Shown here: one piece after another, positions 1-9,664 of the stretch | Layout: the number at the start of each line of letters is the position of its first letter | Position numbering within the stretch: position 1 is the stretch's first letter | Assembly: GCF_001592045.1 (NCBI RefSeq) | Contig: NZ_BCWB01000004.1 | Coordinates: 1-64,000 of the forward strand | Source: Thermobifida fusca NBRC 14071 = JCM 3263 | GTDB taxonomy: Bacteria > Actinomycetota > Actinomycetes > Streptosporangiales > Streptosporangiaceae | DNA length: 64,000 nt | Reading direction: 5' to 3' | The notes under the pieces: model-generated | What the model was told of the DNA's origin: nothing | Databases searched by the model: none | Seen by the model: the letters and a program-made list of their open reading frames with translations, nothing else | Position numbers and translations under genes: made by a program

Positions 1-518
1 AAGACCGTCTCCGACCAGGGCAGGAAGAACTCGCCGTCGCTGACGGGGAGCCCGAGCAGGGCGAGGAAGAGGTCGGTGGGGTAGCGGATCGCGAACTCGG
101 CGACGAAGTCGCAGCTTCCCTTGGGTTGGAGTTCTTCGATCAGTTCGATGCAGCGTGCGACCGCCATGGGTTCCATGCGGCGGACTGCGGCTGGGGAGAA
201 GAACGGGTTGAGGACCCGGCGGAGTTTGGCGTGGGCTTCCCCGTTGAGGTCTTGGGGCAGCAGTGCCGTGCCGGAACGGGAGTCAGGGTTGATGGCGCTG
301 CGGACTTTGGTGGTCCACGTCTCGTGGTGCTGGAAGCCTTCGACGACGTCGTCGTAGCGCTGGATCATGAGGAAGCCGCGGTCGGTGGTGTCGTTGAACC
401 GGAACCGGCTGGCTTCCCGCTCCGCGTCGAGCATCGCGTAGTGGCCGTAGATTTCCGTGTCCGTGCTGAAGTCGGTGTGGCTGACCGGGCACTGCTGGAT
501 GCGGATGGGTGCGGGCAT
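1..518 (-). CDS. Cytochrome P450, N-terminal part (runs off the window)
   Basis: Only the first 172 or so residues are present; the gene continues beyond base 1, so the haem-binding Cys loop is not visible. The protein starts MPAPIRIQQCPVS and contains a segment (DLNGEAHAKLRRVLNPFFSP) matching the 'D.PEHTRLRRLVNPAFSP' region before helix C in bacterial P450s, with AVRRMEP following. This is a soluble class I type with no membrane anchor. It begins 12 nt after the end of dctM and is probably its operon partner, so it may hydroxylate the compound taken up by that transporter or a related one. The redox partners are not in the window. Family assignment is firm; substrate and subfamily are unknown. 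Confidence 0.88.
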   Translation of the reverse strand, partial: MPAPIRIQQCPVSHTDFSTDTEIYGHYAMLDAEREASRFRFNDTTDRGFLMIQRYDDVVEGFQHHETWTTKVRSAINPDSRSGTALLPQDLNGEAHAKLRRVLNPFFSPAAVRRMEPMAVARCIELIEELQPKGSCDFVAEFAIRYPTDLFLALLGLPVSDGEFFLPWSETV

Positions 519-530
519 GACAGGCTCCTC

Positions 531-2051
531 CTACTTCTGTGCGGCTGCCATGTCGGGGATGAAGGTGGCGATCTCCGGGACGAGGATGAGGATCACCGCG
601 ACAGCGATCGCCATGGGCAGGAACCAGCCGACGGAGACGAACACGTCTTTGAGGCTGATCTTGTGCCCCATGTTCACGTCGGGGTCTTTGACCATTCCGT
701 GGATGATGAAGGCGAGGATGCCGACGGGCGGCGTGACCACGGCGAGTTCTCCCATGAACACGGTGAACACGCCGAACCACAGCAGGGAGATGTCGAGCGA
801 GTTCAGGGTGGGGATCAGGATCGGAATGGTCAGGACCATGATGGCCATGGGGTCCATGAACATGCCGAGGATCAGGTAGACCACCACCATGACCAGCAGG
901 AACTGCACCCGGCCCAGGCCGAGGCTTTCCACGGCGTCGGCCATGCCGGTGCTGATGCCGGTGAGGGTGAGCAGGCTGGTCAGGGCGGCCGCGGCGATGA
1001 GGATGAAGAAGATCGCGCCGACGCTGCTGACGGTGGCCACCGCCGATTCCACCACGGCGGCAAACGGCCGGTTCTTGCGCTTCCACATCAGGGCGACGAT
1101 GAGCGAGAACAGGGCGGCGGCGGCACCCACTTCGGTGGCGGTGAACACACCGGAGAACATGCCGGCGATGATGAGGACGATCAGCAGCGGCACCGGCCAG
1201 ATCCGGACGAGGCTGACCAGGCGCTCCTTCCAGGTGGTCTGGTCCTGTGCGACTGCCGCGCCTTTGGTCTTGCCGACCAGTTCCGGCCGCACGACGGCGA
1301 AGCCGACGATCATCAGGGTGAACATGACGGCCACGAGCAGGCCGGGGCCGATACCGGCGAGCAGTTGCGGGCCGATGGGCACCTCGGCGATGCCGGCGTA
1401 GATCACCAGCATGATGCTGGGCGGGATGAGCTGGCCGGGCAGGCCCGCGACGATGACCGCGCCGATCGCCATCCTGCGGTCGTATCCGGCTTTGAGCATC
1501 TCGGGGATGCCCATGCGGGCCAGGGCGTAGGCGGTGCCGACGGAGGAGCCGCTCACCGCGGCCAGGCCGGTTCCGGCGACGTTGGTGCCCACGGCGAGTC
1601 CGCCGGGCAGCCAGTTGAGCCAGTGGCGTCCCGCCAGGTAGATGCTGTCGGTCATGCCGGACCGCCACAGCAGCAGCCCCATGAGGACGAACATGGGGAC
1701 CACGCTGAGGGTCCACTCGGCGACACCGTTGTAGACCAGCTTGCTGAAGGTGCTTTCGATCAGCGGCATCCCCCGCAGGGCGTACAGGCCGAGCAGTGAG
1801 GGGATGAGCATGGCCACGGCGACCGGCACCCGCAGGAACAGCAGGGCCAGCATCATGACGCAGGCCATGGCCCCGATGGCTTCGGGGACGAGGGGAAGGA
1901 ACACGCAGACCGCGGAGCCGCCGAGGACGATCAGCGTCACTGCGGCCACGATCCACGGCCGGCGGCCTTCTTTCACCGTTCCGGTGGATTCCGTGGAGCG
2001 TGCCGGGTTGGTGTTGTCGAGGGTCGCGCTGGTTTCGGTTGCGCTCGTCAT
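531..2051 (-). CDS. dctM: TRAP transporter large permease (DctM)
   Basis: 506-residue membrane protein of the TRAP large-permease family, about 12 hydrophobic segments. It is the ion-coupled channel subunit that moves substrate delivered by the DctP binding protein. Typical TRAP segments are visible, such as the GLPGQLIPPSIMLVIYAG region and the C-terminal FGVFTVFMGELAVVTPPVG region. I chose the ATG at 2051 because a GGAG box lies 7 nt upstream; an upstream in-frame TTG at 2063 would add four residues. The N-terminal cytoplasmic tail is Thr/Ser-rich and somewhat longer than usual. It follows dctQ by 12 nt and precedes the P450 gene by 12 nt, so all are probably cotranscribed. Confidence 0.95.
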   Translation of the reverse strand: MTSATETSATLDNTNPARSTESTGTVKEGRRPWIVAAVTLIVLGGSAVCVFLPLVPEAIGAMACVMMLALLFLRVPVAVAMLIPSLLGLYALRGMPLIESTFSKLVYNGVAEWTLSVVPMFVLMGLLLWRSGMTDSIYLAGRHWLNWLPGGLAVGTNVAGTGLAAVSGSSVGTAYALARMGIPEMLKAGYDRRMAIGAVIVAGLPGQLIPPSIMLVIYAGIAEVPIGPQLLAGIGPGLLVAVMFTLMIVGFAVVRPELVGKTKGAAVAQDQTTWKERLVSLVRIWPVPLLIVLIIAGMFSGVFTATEVGAAAALFSLIVALMWKRKNRPFAAVVESAVATVSSVGAIFFILIAAAALTSLLTLTGISTGMADAVESLGLGRVQFLLVMVVVYLILGMFMDPMAIMVLTIPILIPTLNSLDISLLWFGVFTVFMGELAVVTPPVGILAFIIHGMVKDPDVNMGHKISLKDVFVSVGWFLPMAIAVAVILILVPEIATFIPDMAAAQK

Positions 2052-2063
2052 GGTGGTCTCCAA

Positions 2064-2600
2064 CTACGCGGCAGCGGGCTCAGTACCCGGTTGCTCGTCG
2101 TCCTCGTCGGCGTCGGGGTGGCGGATAGCCCGCACGGTGGCCCACGCGAACTGCACGGTCAGGCTGGCGAAGGCGAGGGGGACGAGGAAGTAGACGGGCC
2201 AGGAGATGACGTCGCTGACCCCGGCGGTCATCGTGATCTCCCAGGCGTGCACGGCTTCCTGCCAGCCGTACCAGGCGAACCCTGCGGCCAGGAGCGCGCT
2301 CGCCGCACAGCCCACCGCGGTGACGTAGGGCTTGGCTGCCCGGGGCAGCATGCGGAAGACCAGGTCTGCCGCGATGTGCTGGCCGCGTAGTTGCGCGGCG
2401 ACGAACCCGAGTAGGGCGACGATCGGCATGTACCAGTACTGCACGTATTCCAACGTGTTGGGCAGCGGGCTGTTGGCGAAGAAGCGCAGCAGGGCGTTGG
2501 CCGTGATGTGGAACATCATCACGAACATCACGACTACGGCGGGGACTTCGATGAGGAGTTCGGCGATGCGGCGGCCCTTGGGCTTCGATGGTGCGCTCAT
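2064..2600 (-). CDS. dctQ: TRAP transporter small permease (DctQ)
   Basis: 178-residue four-helix membrane protein of the DctQ family, the small permease that bridges binding protein and DctM. Hydrophobic segments lie at about residues 12-34, 50-66, 90-110 and 130-155, with the family's conserved aromatic/Gly-rich pattern (LEYVQYWYMPIVALLGF). The start MSAPSKPKGRR is preceded by a purine-rich stretch. The C-terminus is acidic (HPDADEDDEQPG). Its position between dctP and dctM is the normal TRAP gene order. Recognition is strong from context as well as from the sequence. Confidence 0.92.
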   Translation of the reverse strand: MSAPSKPKGRRIAELLIEVPAVVVMFVMMFHITANALLRFFANSPLPNTLEYVQYWYMPIVALLGFVAAQLRGQHIAADLVFRMLPRAAKPYVTAVGCAASALLAAGFAWYGWQEAVHAWEITMTAGVSDVISWPVYFLVPLAFASLTVQFAWATVRAIRHPDADEDDEQPGTEPAAA

Positions 2601-2688
2601 GGCATCTCCGCGGAATGGACAGCGGTGAGGAGGCGAGGGGGTCCGGGGCGGGGGTCCGCCCCGGACCGTGCGGGGGTGAGGGGCGTGA

Positions 2689-3984
2689 TCACGACGGGCG
2701 GTGTTCGAGGAGGATCTCCTCGAAGACCTTGGCCACGTAGGGGTCGAGGTCGACCGCGTCCTCGGTGTACCACTCGGCGAAGCCGTTGTAGTCGGTCTCG
2801 TTGGTGTAGCCGAGCTCGTCTTCGACGATCGTCGACCATTTGGCGGACGCGTCCTTGATCCGCGCGACGAACGCGTCACCGTCCTCGATGGCCGGGGTGG
2901 TGCTCAGCTCCTCGAGGAGTTCGGCGTTGACGTCGTTGAGAGCCTTGCGGGCGTCTTCTTCGAAGACTTCGATGGAGCCGCCGGCGTCGGCGGCCTGCTT
3001 GGAGGCTTCGACGATGTTCGGCCAGATCTTGTCGGAGATGTTGCTGCTGAGGAAGACGTCGAGACGGTCCCACATGAGCTGCTGGGCGACGAGGGGCAGC
3101 GAGTCCCAGGTGGCTTGGCTGATGGCCATGGCGCCGGGGGCCAGCGCGAAGCCTGCCTCGGGGTCGACGACGACGTGCGGGGCGGCTTCGATGAATCCGC
3201 CGAGGACACCCACGGTGAGGCTGGAGACGCTGCAGTCGACGACGCCGCGCTGCAGGCTCTCGTACAGCTCGGGGTAGGCGACGGAGGCGGCGGATCCGCC
3301 GAGGGCTTCGATCTCCTTGGTCTGGGCTTGTCCGCCGGCCGCGGCCTGCATGCCTTTGAGGTCTTTGAGGCTGCGGCGTTCCTTGCTGCAGAACAGCGCG
3401 TTGGAGCCGGAGTTGTAGGACGGCAGCAGGAGTTTGATGCCTTTGTCCTCGTACTCCTGCATGACCTCGGGGGTGTTGAAGGCGACTTCGAGCGGCCAGG
3501 CGTTGGACTGCAGGGCGCCGACGACGACGCTGTGGTCGGAGAGGAAGCTGGCTTCGATGAGGGCCGCGTTGGCCGGGTATTCCGCTGGTTCGTAGATCGG
3601 CAGGACTTGGGCGATGTCGAGGCGGCCGTCGATCAGCGCGTCGTCGGCTTCAGCGGGGTCGACGATCGCGTTGGCGTAGGCGATGTCGAACTGCAGTTTG
3701 CCGCCGGACCATTCGGTGAGGGCTTCGAAGTAGGCTTCGACGTTCGCCCCGGTCACCGAGCCTTTGGGGGCGGGGCTCTGGGTGGTCAGGGTGATGGTGT
3801 CCAGGTCGGCGAAGGCGGCCTGGTACTCCTCTTTGCTGGCCCCGTATTCGACGCCCTGGCCGGAGCCGCCACCGGCGCTGGTTGCTGTGTCGGCGCAGGC
3901 TGTGAGGGTGAGTGCGCCCACCACGCCGAGGGCGAGACAGGATGCCGCAGTGGCGGCACCCTTGTTTCCACGTCGTGTGACCAT
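2689..3984 (-). CDS. dctP: TRAP transporter solute-binding lipoprotein (DctP)
   Basis: 431-residue extracytoplasmic receptor of the DctP family. It has a basic N-terminus, a hydrophobic stretch and a lipobox ending at Cys30 (LTLTAC), so it should be a lipid-anchored protein outside the membrane, as expected in a Gram-positive. The mature part has the DctP layout, with FFEALTEWSGGKLQFDIAY early and the LKGMQAAAGG and ASVAYPELYESLQRGVVD regions later. The usual GxKxR motif, whose Arg grips a substrate carboxylate, here reads GMQAAAG, so the ligand may be bound differently or may not be a simple organic acid. The start was chosen by a GGAG box 8 nt upstream. First gene of the dctPQM-P450 operon. 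Confidence 0.93.
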   Translation of the reverse strand: MVTRRGNKGAATAASCLALGVVGALTLTACADTATSAGGGSGQGVEYGASKEEYQAAFADLDTITLTTQSPAPKGSVTGANVEAYFEALTEWSGGKLQFDIAYANAIVDPAEADDALIDGRLDIAQVLPIYEPAEYPANAALIEASFLSDHSVVVGALQSNAWPLEVAFNTPEVMQEYEDKGIKLLLPSYNSGSNALFCSKERRSLKDLKGMQAAAGGQAQTKEIEALGGSAASVAYPELYESLQRGVVDCSVSSLTVGVLGGFIEAAPHVVVDPEAGFALAPGAMAISQATWDSLPLVAQQLMWDRLDVFLSSNISDKIWPNIVEASKQAADAGGSIEVFEEDARKALNDVNAELLEELSTTPAIEDGDAFVARIKDASAKWSTIVEDELGYTNETDYNGFAEWYTEDAVDLDPYVAKVFEEILLEHRPS

Positions 3985-4066
3985 GAGTGAACTCCGTTGG
4001 TTGGATTTGGGGGGTTGTGAGGCAACGGCTCCGCGGTGCCGACGACGCACAACACTCGACAAACGA

Positions 4067-4080
4067 GTGATCTATATCAC
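4067..4080. promoter_or_regulatory. Inverted repeat GTGAT-N4-ATCAC upstream of dctP
   Basis: Perfect 5-bp arms around CTAT in an AT-rich island about 85 nt before the dctP start. Its size and place fit a GntR- or TetR-type operator in the dctPQM promoter, but no regulator is assigned. Confidence 0.4.
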
Positions 4081-4083
4081 CAA

Positions 4084-4102
4084 GCTAATGATCATCATTA
4101 GC
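4084..4102. promoter_or_regulatory. 19-bp operator-like palindrome upstream of dctP
   Basis: GCTAATGATCATCATTAGC is a perfect inverted repeat of two 9-bp arms around a single C, in otherwise GC-rich DNA, 100 nt upstream of the transporter operon. The half-site TAATGAT recurs in the aldehyde dehydrogenase promoter region near 9561, which suggests a shared regulator. Which protein binds is not shown; the TetR gene at 13577 is one candidate. Confidence 0.5.
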
Positions 4103-4265
4103 CTTGTTTGGGCGTCGGTCAAGAGTTCCTGAGCAGCAATTTTCACTTCAGCCACTCCGCCCACATGTGATTACTTAGAGTGATATATGCTGGTCACGGC
4201 AGACTGAAGCGGTCTCCGTGTTCGTGTTTTCGCCACGGAGCACGCCCGCGTCCGACAGCCCTCGC

Positions 4266-5054
4266 CTACTCTCGAAGCCCGCGCCAGGCAGTTGTCCCCC
4301 CGTCCACGGGAAAAATCCCGCCGGTGACGAAGGAAGCATCGTCGGACGCGAGGAAGCACACCACTTTGGCGACCTCGCTGGGCCTGCCGAAACGGGGGAT
4401 CAAATGCGCGCCGATCATGGAGCGCAGCCGCGCTTCCCGGTCCTCGCTCGCCTCCAGGTACGCCCGGCTCATCGGAGTCTCAATCGACCCGGGGCAGTAG
4501 GCGTTGCAGCGCACCTGCGGTGAGAGCGCAATCGCCATGGAACGGGTGAGCTGGATGACCGCGCCCTTGCTCGACGCGTAGGCCGGGGAACCGTAGCCGG
4601 TCATCCCCGCTACCGACGCCGCGTTCACCACAGACGGGCCGTGCTCCGAGGCCCGCAAATGGGGTGCCGCGAACTTGGTGGCCAGCCAGACCGCTTTGAC
4701 GTTGACGGCATAAACCCGGTCCCATGCCTCCTCCGGCAGCTCCTCCACCGTGGGGGTGTCGGTGAAAGCCGAGTCCAGCACGCCAGCGTTGTTGACGAGT
4801 GTGTCCAGCCCGCCTCCCGCAGCCACAGCCTCCTCCACCATGCGCCGCACCTGAGCGGAATCCGCCAGGTCAACGGCGACCGCGTGAGCGCGCGCCCCGA
4901 CCCCTGCAACCATTTCCGCGGTCTCAGCGGCCGCGGCCGGGTTGAGGTCCGCAACAGTCACCCAGGCCGCGCCCTGCCGGGCCGCTTCCACCGCGATCTC
5001 CCGCCCGATCCCGCCGCCAGCCCCGGTGACGAGGACTCTTTTGTCGGTCAGCAT
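4266..5054 (-). CDS. SDR family NAD(P)-dependent oxidoreductase
   Basis: 262-residue classical short-chain dehydrogenase. The cofactor motif TGAGGGIG lies at residues 10-17, the NNAG motif at 88-91, and the catalytic Ser147, Tyr159 and Lys163 (YASSK) are all present; the C-terminal [13 protein letters not shown] is typical. An Asp after the second beta strand (VADLNP) favours NAD(H). It is the last gene of the ALDH-SDR-CoA ligase operon and its ATG overlaps the ligase stop by 7 nt. A role as alcohol or 3-hydroxyacyl-CoA dehydrogenase in the same pathway is inferred; sequence alone does not fix the substrate. Confidence 0.93.
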   Translation of the reverse strand: MLTDKRVLVTGAGGGIGREIAVEAARQGAAWVTVADLNPAAAAETAEMVAGVGARAHAVAVDLADSAQVRRMVEEAVAAGGGLDTLVNNAGVLDSAFTDTPTVEELPEEAWDRVYAVNVKAVWLATKFAAPHLRASEHGPSVVNAASVAGMTGYGSPAYASSKGAVIQLTRSMAIALSPQVRCNAYCPGSIETPMSRAYLEASEDREARLRSMIGAHLIPRFGRPSEVAKVVCFLASDDASFVTGGIFPVDGGTTAWRGLRE

Positions 5055-7198
5055 GCACGACTCTCCTTTCCCACGGCCGCGGGGGCGGCATCGCGCCAGG
5101 TGATGAGCGCGTCCAAGGCTTCGATGCGGTCCCCGGCAACACGCAGCGGATTGATCTCCAGGGATTCCAGGCGCGGCCCGAGCTCCTCGGCGAGCCGGCC
5201 GACCGCGCTGACCGTCGCAGACAGTGCGGCAAGATCAGCTGCCTGCTGGTCCCGCACCCCATGCAGCAGGGCGGCGCCGCGCAGACTCTCCACCAAGGCG
5301 CGGATCCGGTCCGGGGAGACCGGCAGCGGAGTGAGGGCGACATCGTCGAGGACCTCGACGAACACCCCGCCCAAACCGACAGCCAGCACCAGCCCCCACT
5401 GGGGGTCCCGCGTTACGCCCACCAGCAGTTCCAGTCCCGTATCCCGCATCGGGGAGACCAGAACCCCGTCAAGCCGGGCATGCGGGGCTTTCGCCGTGCA
5501 CTCCGCCAGCAGGCTGTCGTAGCTAGCGGCTGCCGCCGCAGCGTCCACATTCAGCCGTACCCCGCCCACGTCGCTCTTGTGCGGCAGGTCCGCGGAGACG
5601 ATCTTCATCGCTACCCGGCCCCCGAAGGCGCGGGCTGCCGCCTCGGCCTCCTCCGCCGAGTGGACGTGGCGGGCGGGCACCACGGGAACGCCGGCCTCCT
5701 CCAGCAGGGCGCGGACCGCAACCTCCGACAGCGGGACAGGATCCATGTCACGGATGCGCCGTGGCGGCGGCACCACCTCACGGAGGATCTGTTCGCGGTC
5801 CTGCGACCAGCGCGCCAGGTGCGCCAGGGCCGTAATGCCCAAGTGCAGGCCGGGGACAACGTGCGCCACCCCGCCCTCGTCGAGGACAGCCCGGGCCTGG
5901 GCGCCGATCGGCTGCGTCACCTGGGTGAGGTAGAGGACGGGGGCGGCGGAGCGTGCTGCGCCCGCACCGATCGCGTTCACATACTTCTGCCCGTAGAACG
6001 GTTCACTGCTGTCCCGCCAGGGCAGGCTGTTGACCGCGACCACGACCCCCACATTGGGGTCGTTGCCGACCGCGGCGACCGCTTCCTCCCACAGGGACGG
6101 GTCAAGGATGGCGGCGCCCGTGATGTCCAGCGGGTTGTGCACGCTCCCGTAGGAGGGCATCACCGTGCGCAGCCGCTCCGTCGTCTCCGCCGTGAACTCG
6201 GGGAGGGCTGCTCCAGCGGCCTGGGCGAGGTCCGCGAGAATGTCGCAGGCCCCGCCGGAGATGGAGACCACGCCCACCCCCGGCCGGGCCAAGGGCCCGG
6301 TGTGCGCTGCCACCCCGGCGGTGACCAGCATCGACTCGATCGTGTCGACCCGGATGACCCCGTGGCGGGCGAACACGGCGTCGACGACCCGGTCGTCGCC
6401 GACCAGCGCCCCGGTGTGTGAGGCAGCGGTCCGCGCAGCCAGTTCACTGCGGCCCGCTTTAAGGACGACCACGGCTTTGCCCGCTTCCGCGGCACGGCGG
6501 GCCGCCGCGGCGAACACCTCGGGTTCACGGATCCCTTCCATGAACACCGCGATGGCCCGAGTGTGCTCGTCGTCGACGAGGTAGTCGATCAGATGCCCGA
6601 CAGTGATCATCGCTTCGTTGCCGACGGTGATCACATAGGACAGTTCCACCCCGGCCAGCGCCGCGAAGTCTTTCATTGCACCGCAGCTCGCGCCGCTCTG
6701 CGAAATAAGGGCAACCCCGCCGGGTGTCGTGGGCGGGTCGGCGAGCACCATGGCGGGCACGCCCGCCGCCACGTTGGTGAACCCCAGCACGTTAGGGCCG
6801 AGCAGCAGCAGGTCGAGCTCGGCGGCAAGCTCCACCAGTTCACGCTGGCGGCGCCGCCCTTCTTCGCCTGCCTCGGCATAGCCGGAGCTGAGCACGAGCG
6901 CGCTGCGCACCCCGGCCGCGGCGGCGTCGCGCAGGGCGTCGCCGACCGCGGGCGCGGGCACCATGACGAAAGCCAGGTCGACGGGGCACCCGATGTCACG
7001 GCAGCTCGCATACGCGCGCCGCCCATGAACCTGGTCCGACCGGCGGTTGACCAGGTAGGTCACCTCGCCGTGGCCGGCCGCGACCAGGTTGCGGTACAGC
7101 AGCGCGGAGAAGGTCGACTTGTCGCTCGCGCCGATGAGCGCAAACGAACGGGGGTGGAAGAACTCCCGCAACCGCTGGGGGGTCACCACGGCGGTCAC
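5048..7198 (-). CDS. Acetate-CoA ligase family protein (ADP-forming acyl-CoA synthetase)
   Basis: 716 residues with the fused alpha-beta layout of ADP-forming acyl-CoA synthetases: an N-terminal CoA-binding fold ([13 protein letters not shown], residues 18-30), succinyl-CoA-ligase-like domains, and a C-terminal ATP-grasp domain (from about residue 500, with [19 protein letters not shown]). The phosphorylated-His loop is visible as ASHTGAL with His261. The usual GPNCLG segment reads GPNVLGF. The GTG start overlaps the SDR stop as GTGA and has AGGAG just upstream. In this operon it would activate the carboxylic acid made by the aldehyde dehydrogenase to a CoA thioester for beta-oxidation. Substrate unknown. 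Confidence 0.9.
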   Translation of the reverse strand: MTAVVTPQRLREFFHPRSFALIGASDKSTFSALLYRNLVAAGHGEVTYLVNRRSDQVHGRRAYASCRDIGCPVDLAFVMVPAPAVGDALRDAAAAGVRSALVLSSGYAEAGEEGRRRQRELVELAAELDLLLLGPNVLGFTNVAAGVPAMVLADPPTTPGGVALISQSGASCGAMKDFAALAGVELSYVITVGNEAMITVGHLIDYLVDDEHTRAIAVFMEGIREPEVFAAAARRAAEAGKAVVVLKAGRSELAARTAASHTGALVGDDRVVDAVFARHGVIRVDTIESMLVTAGVAAHTGPLARPGVGVVSISGGACDILADLAQAAGAALPEFTAETTERLRTVMPSYGSVHNPLDITGAAILDPSLWEEAVAAVGNDPNVGVVVAVNSLPWRDSSEPFYGQKYVNAIGAGAARSAAPVLYLTQVTQPIGAQARAVLDEGGVAHVVPGLHLGITALAHLARWSQDREQILREVVPPPRRIRDMDPVPLSEVAVRALLEEAGVPVVPARHVHSAEEAEAAARAFGGRVAMKIVSADLPHKSDVGGVRLNVDAAAAAASYDSLLAECTAKAPHARLDGVLVSPMRDTGLELLVGVTRDPQWGLVLAVGLGGVFVEVLDDVALTPLPVSPDRIRALVESLRGAALLHGVRDQQAADLAALSATVSAVGRLAEELGPRLESLEINPLRVAGDRIEALDALITWRDAAPAAVGKESRAC

Positions 7199-8043
7199 TC
7201 CTCTCCTCCGATGCGCCGCCCGGCCTCCAGCAGGGCCACGGGCTTTGCGTAGCGTCCCGACGTGTAGGGCGAAGGCCAGCTCGCCCCGGTCAGCCCCGCA
7301 TCCACCGGCAGGACCGCGCCGGTGACGAACGCGGCGTCGTCGCTGGCCAGGTAGAGGATTCCGGCGGCCACGTCCGCGGGTTGGATGGGGCGCCCCAGGA
7401 GCGCGGTGCGGCCCAGCACTTCCTGGGCTCCGGCGAGGTTGTGCGCATCGTCGACGACGATGCCCGCGGTCATGGGGGACACCACCGAGCCGGGGATGAT
7501 CGTGTTGACCCGGATCCCGTGCTGGCGTAGTTCCGCGGCTACCGAGTTCGACAGGCCGATGATGCCGGCTTTGACCGCGCTGTAGATGTGCGGTCCGATC
7601 CCGCCGAGCACTCCAGCCGGGCTGGACGTGGAGATGATGACACCGCTGCGCCGGGGTTTCATGACGCGGGCGGCGTGCTTCATCCCGCAGATGACGCCGC
7701 GCAAGTTGACTGCGATGGTGAGGTCGGCGTCGGACATGCGGGTGGCGTCGATTGGGCCGAGCGCACCCATGATCCCGGCGTTGTTGACCATGATGTCGAG
7801 CTGCCCGAAGCGGTCCACTGCGGTGTCGACGAGCGCAGCCACGTCCGCTTCCTCGCTGACGTCGGTCCGGACGAACACTGCGCGGTCGCCCAGTTCGTCG
7901 GCCAGGCGCCGGCCCGCTTCCGCTTGGATGTCGGCGATGACCACGCTCGCCCCTTCGGTGTGGAAGCGCCGCACGGTGGCTTCCCCGATCCCGCTGGCTC
8001 CGCCGGTGATCGCCGCGACACGTCCTCGCAGGCGTTGGGTCAT
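7195..8043 (-). CDS. SDR family oxidoreductase (second of three)
   Basis: 282-residue classical SDR. Motifs: TGGASGIG at residues 13-20, NNAG at 87-90, catalytic Tyr154 and Lys158 with Ser140/141 before them, and the C-terminal AAFVTGAVLPVDAG. Asp38 after the second strand suggests NAD preference. The ATG sits 14 nt after the ALDH stop, and its own stop overlaps the CoA-ligase start by 4 nt, so translation is coupled. The C-terminal tail after PVDAG is longer than usual (about 35 residues). Likely an alcohol dehydrogenase step before or a hydroxyacyl step after the ALDH; this is inference from the operon. Confidence 0.92.
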   Translation of the reverse strand: MTQRLRGRVAAITGGASGIGEATVRRFHTEGASVVIADIQAEAGRRLADELGDRAVFVRTDVSEEADVAALVDTAVDRFGQLDIMVNNAGIMGALGPIDATRMSDADLTIAVNLRGVICGMKHAARVMKPRRSGVIISTSSPAGVLGGIGPHIYSAVKAGIIGLSNSVAAELRQHGIRVNTIIPGSVVSPMTAGIVVDDAHNLAGAQEVLGRTALLGRPIQPADVAAGILYLASDDAAFVTGAVLPVDAGLTGASWPSPYTSGRYAKPVALLEAGRRIGGEE

Positions 8044-8057
8044 GGTGTCCTCCGAGG

Positions 8058-9509
8058 TCAGGAGCCGACAGCGATGGACATGGTTTCCAGGTAGGCGTGG
8101 AAACCTTCGGGGCCCATCTCCCGGCCGATGCCGGACTGTTTGAAACCGCCGAAAGGCGAGTTGGCGGCCTGGGGCCGACCGTTGATGCTGACCATGCCGG
8201 TGCGCATCCGCCGGGCGATCGCCAGCGCGCGTTCCTCGTCGCTGCTCCACACCGATCCGGACAGGCCGTAGACCGAGTCGTTGGCGATAGCGACCGCCTC
8301 GTCGTCCCCGTCGTATTCGATGACGGCGAGCACGGGCCCGAAGATCTCCTCTTGGGCGACGCGCATCGAGTTGTGCACTTCGGCGAGCAGGGTGGGGGCG
8401 ACGAACCAGCCGCCCGCCAGCTCAGAAGGCAGGGAGGGCCGCTCGCCGCCGACAACGACCCGGGCGCCTTCCTGGCGTCCGGTGGCGATGTAGCCTTCGA
8501 CGCGCTCCTGCTGGCGTCTGCTCACCATGGGGCCGATCTGCGTGGCCGGGTCGATCGGGTCGCCGACCCGCTGCGCAGCCACGGCTTGGGCGAACGCGTC
8601 AATGAACTCGTCTTTGCGGGAGCGGGGGACCAGCAGCCGGGTCTGGGCGATGCAGGCCTGGCCGTTGACCATGAACGCCATCGGCAGGAGCGCGGGGACG
8701 ACCGTGTCGACGTCCGCGTCGTCGAGGATGATCGCAGCGGATTTGCCGCCGAGTTCCAGGGTGACGCGGGCGATCCGTTCAGCGCAGGCGGCCATGATCT
8801 TCTTGCCCGCGGCGGAGCTTCCGGTGAAGGCGACCTTGTCGACGTCGGGGTGGCTGACAAGGTAGGCGCCTTCCTCCCGGTCGGCGGGGACGATGTTGAG
8901 GACCCCGTCGGGCAGCCCGGCCTGGCTCAGCGCGTCAGCGAGGTTGTAGGCGGTGAGCGGGGTTTCCGGCGGCGGTTTGAGGATGACCGAGCAGCCTGCG
9001 GCGAGCGCGGGGGCGACTTTGAGGGACGGGGTGCTCAACGGCCCGTTCCAGGGAGTGATGGCGGCAACGACCCCGATGGGGACCTGGGTGACGAGGCTGG
9101 TGTTGGTGCCGTCGCTGCGGCGCTCGTCGTAGGCGAAGTCTTTGGCGAGGGTGCCGTAGTAGCGCAGGTGGCGGATGGGGTTGGGGACGTGGGCGCGCTC
9201 ACTGAACCAGATGGGGCAGCCCAGTTCCGAGGTGATGAGCTTGGCGAGCTCCGGGGCGCGTTCCTCGAGCAGGTCGGCGGCACGGTGCAGGACAGCGGCA
9301 CGCTCCTCAGGCGGAGTGTTGGCCCATACCCCGGAGTTGAAACTAGCGCGGGCTGAGGCGACCGCAGCGTCGATGTCGGCAGTCGAAGCCAGGACCGTGC
9401 TGCCGACGTAGGCCCCGGTTGCCGGGTTGTGCACGTCGACTTTCCGGCCGCCTTTGCTGTCAACCCAGCGTCCGCCGATGAAGAGCTGGGGACGCTCCGT
9501 GAGTGACAC
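8058..9509 (-). CDS. Aldehyde dehydrogenase family protein
   Basis: 483-residue NAD(P)-dependent aldehyde dehydrogenase. The general base Glu252 lies in TLELGGKSA and the nucleophile Cys286 in NGQACIAQTR; VAFTGSSAAGKKI (residues 226-238) is the cofactor loop and ITPWNGPL the N-terminal motif. The GTG start is preceded by GGGAGG with 5 nt spacing. It is the first gene of a four-gene minus-strand operon and is transcribed away from the NTF2-like gene, so its promoter lies in the AT-rich interval at 9540-9600. It probably oxidises a pathway aldehyde to the acid that the downstream ligase activates. Confidence 0.95.
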   Translation of the reverse strand: MSLTERPQLFIGGRWVDSKGGRKVDVHNPATGAYVGSTVLASTADIDAAVASARASFNSGVWANTPPEERAAVLHRAADLLEERAPELAKLITSELGCPIWFSERAHVPNPIRHLRYYGTLAKDFAYDERRSDGTNTSLVTQVPIGVVAAITPWNGPLSTPSLKVAPALAAGCSVILKPPPETPLTAYNLADALSQAGLPDGVLNIVPADREEGAYLVSHPDVDKVAFTGSSAAGKKIMAACAERIARVTLELGGKSAAIILDDADVDTVVPALLPMAFMVNGQACIAQTRLLVPRSRKDEFIDAFAQAVAAQRVGDPIDPATQIGPMVSRRQQERVEGYIATGRQEGARVVVGGERPSLPSELAGGWFVAPTLLAEVHNSMRVAQEEIFGPVLAVIEYDGDDEAVAIANDSVYGLSGSVWSSDEERALAIARRMRTGMVSINGRPQAANSPFGGFKQSGIGREMGPEGFHAYLETMSIAVGS

Positions 9510-9560
9510 CTGTTCCTCCCCTCTCCTCACCCGAAGGTGACTCCCCCACACAAACAATAG

Positions 9561-9591
9561 TAATGATAATTATGATATTAATCACATTAAT
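9561..9591. promoter_or_regulatory. AT-rich operator cluster between ALDH and the NTF2-like gene
   Basis: A run of A+T in GC-rich DNA contains TAAT(N12)ATTA at 9561-9580 and a perfect repeat ATTAAT-CAC-ATTAAT at 9577-9591. The left part begins TAATGAT, the same half-site as the palindrome before dctP. It lies between two divergent genes and is the natural place for both promoters and a shared operator. Confidence 0.45.
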
Positions 9592-9664
9592 GAGGGTGGG
9601 TCAAGGGCTTCCGCTGCCCAACCGCCCCAGGAAACCGCCCGTCCGCGCACCCAAAGGAGAGACT

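Noticed and set aside
126-1956. Long open frames opposite dctM (over 550 codons)
   Set aside because: High-GC shadow frames, rich in His/Asp/Gly or Arg/His, opposite a clear TRAP permease.
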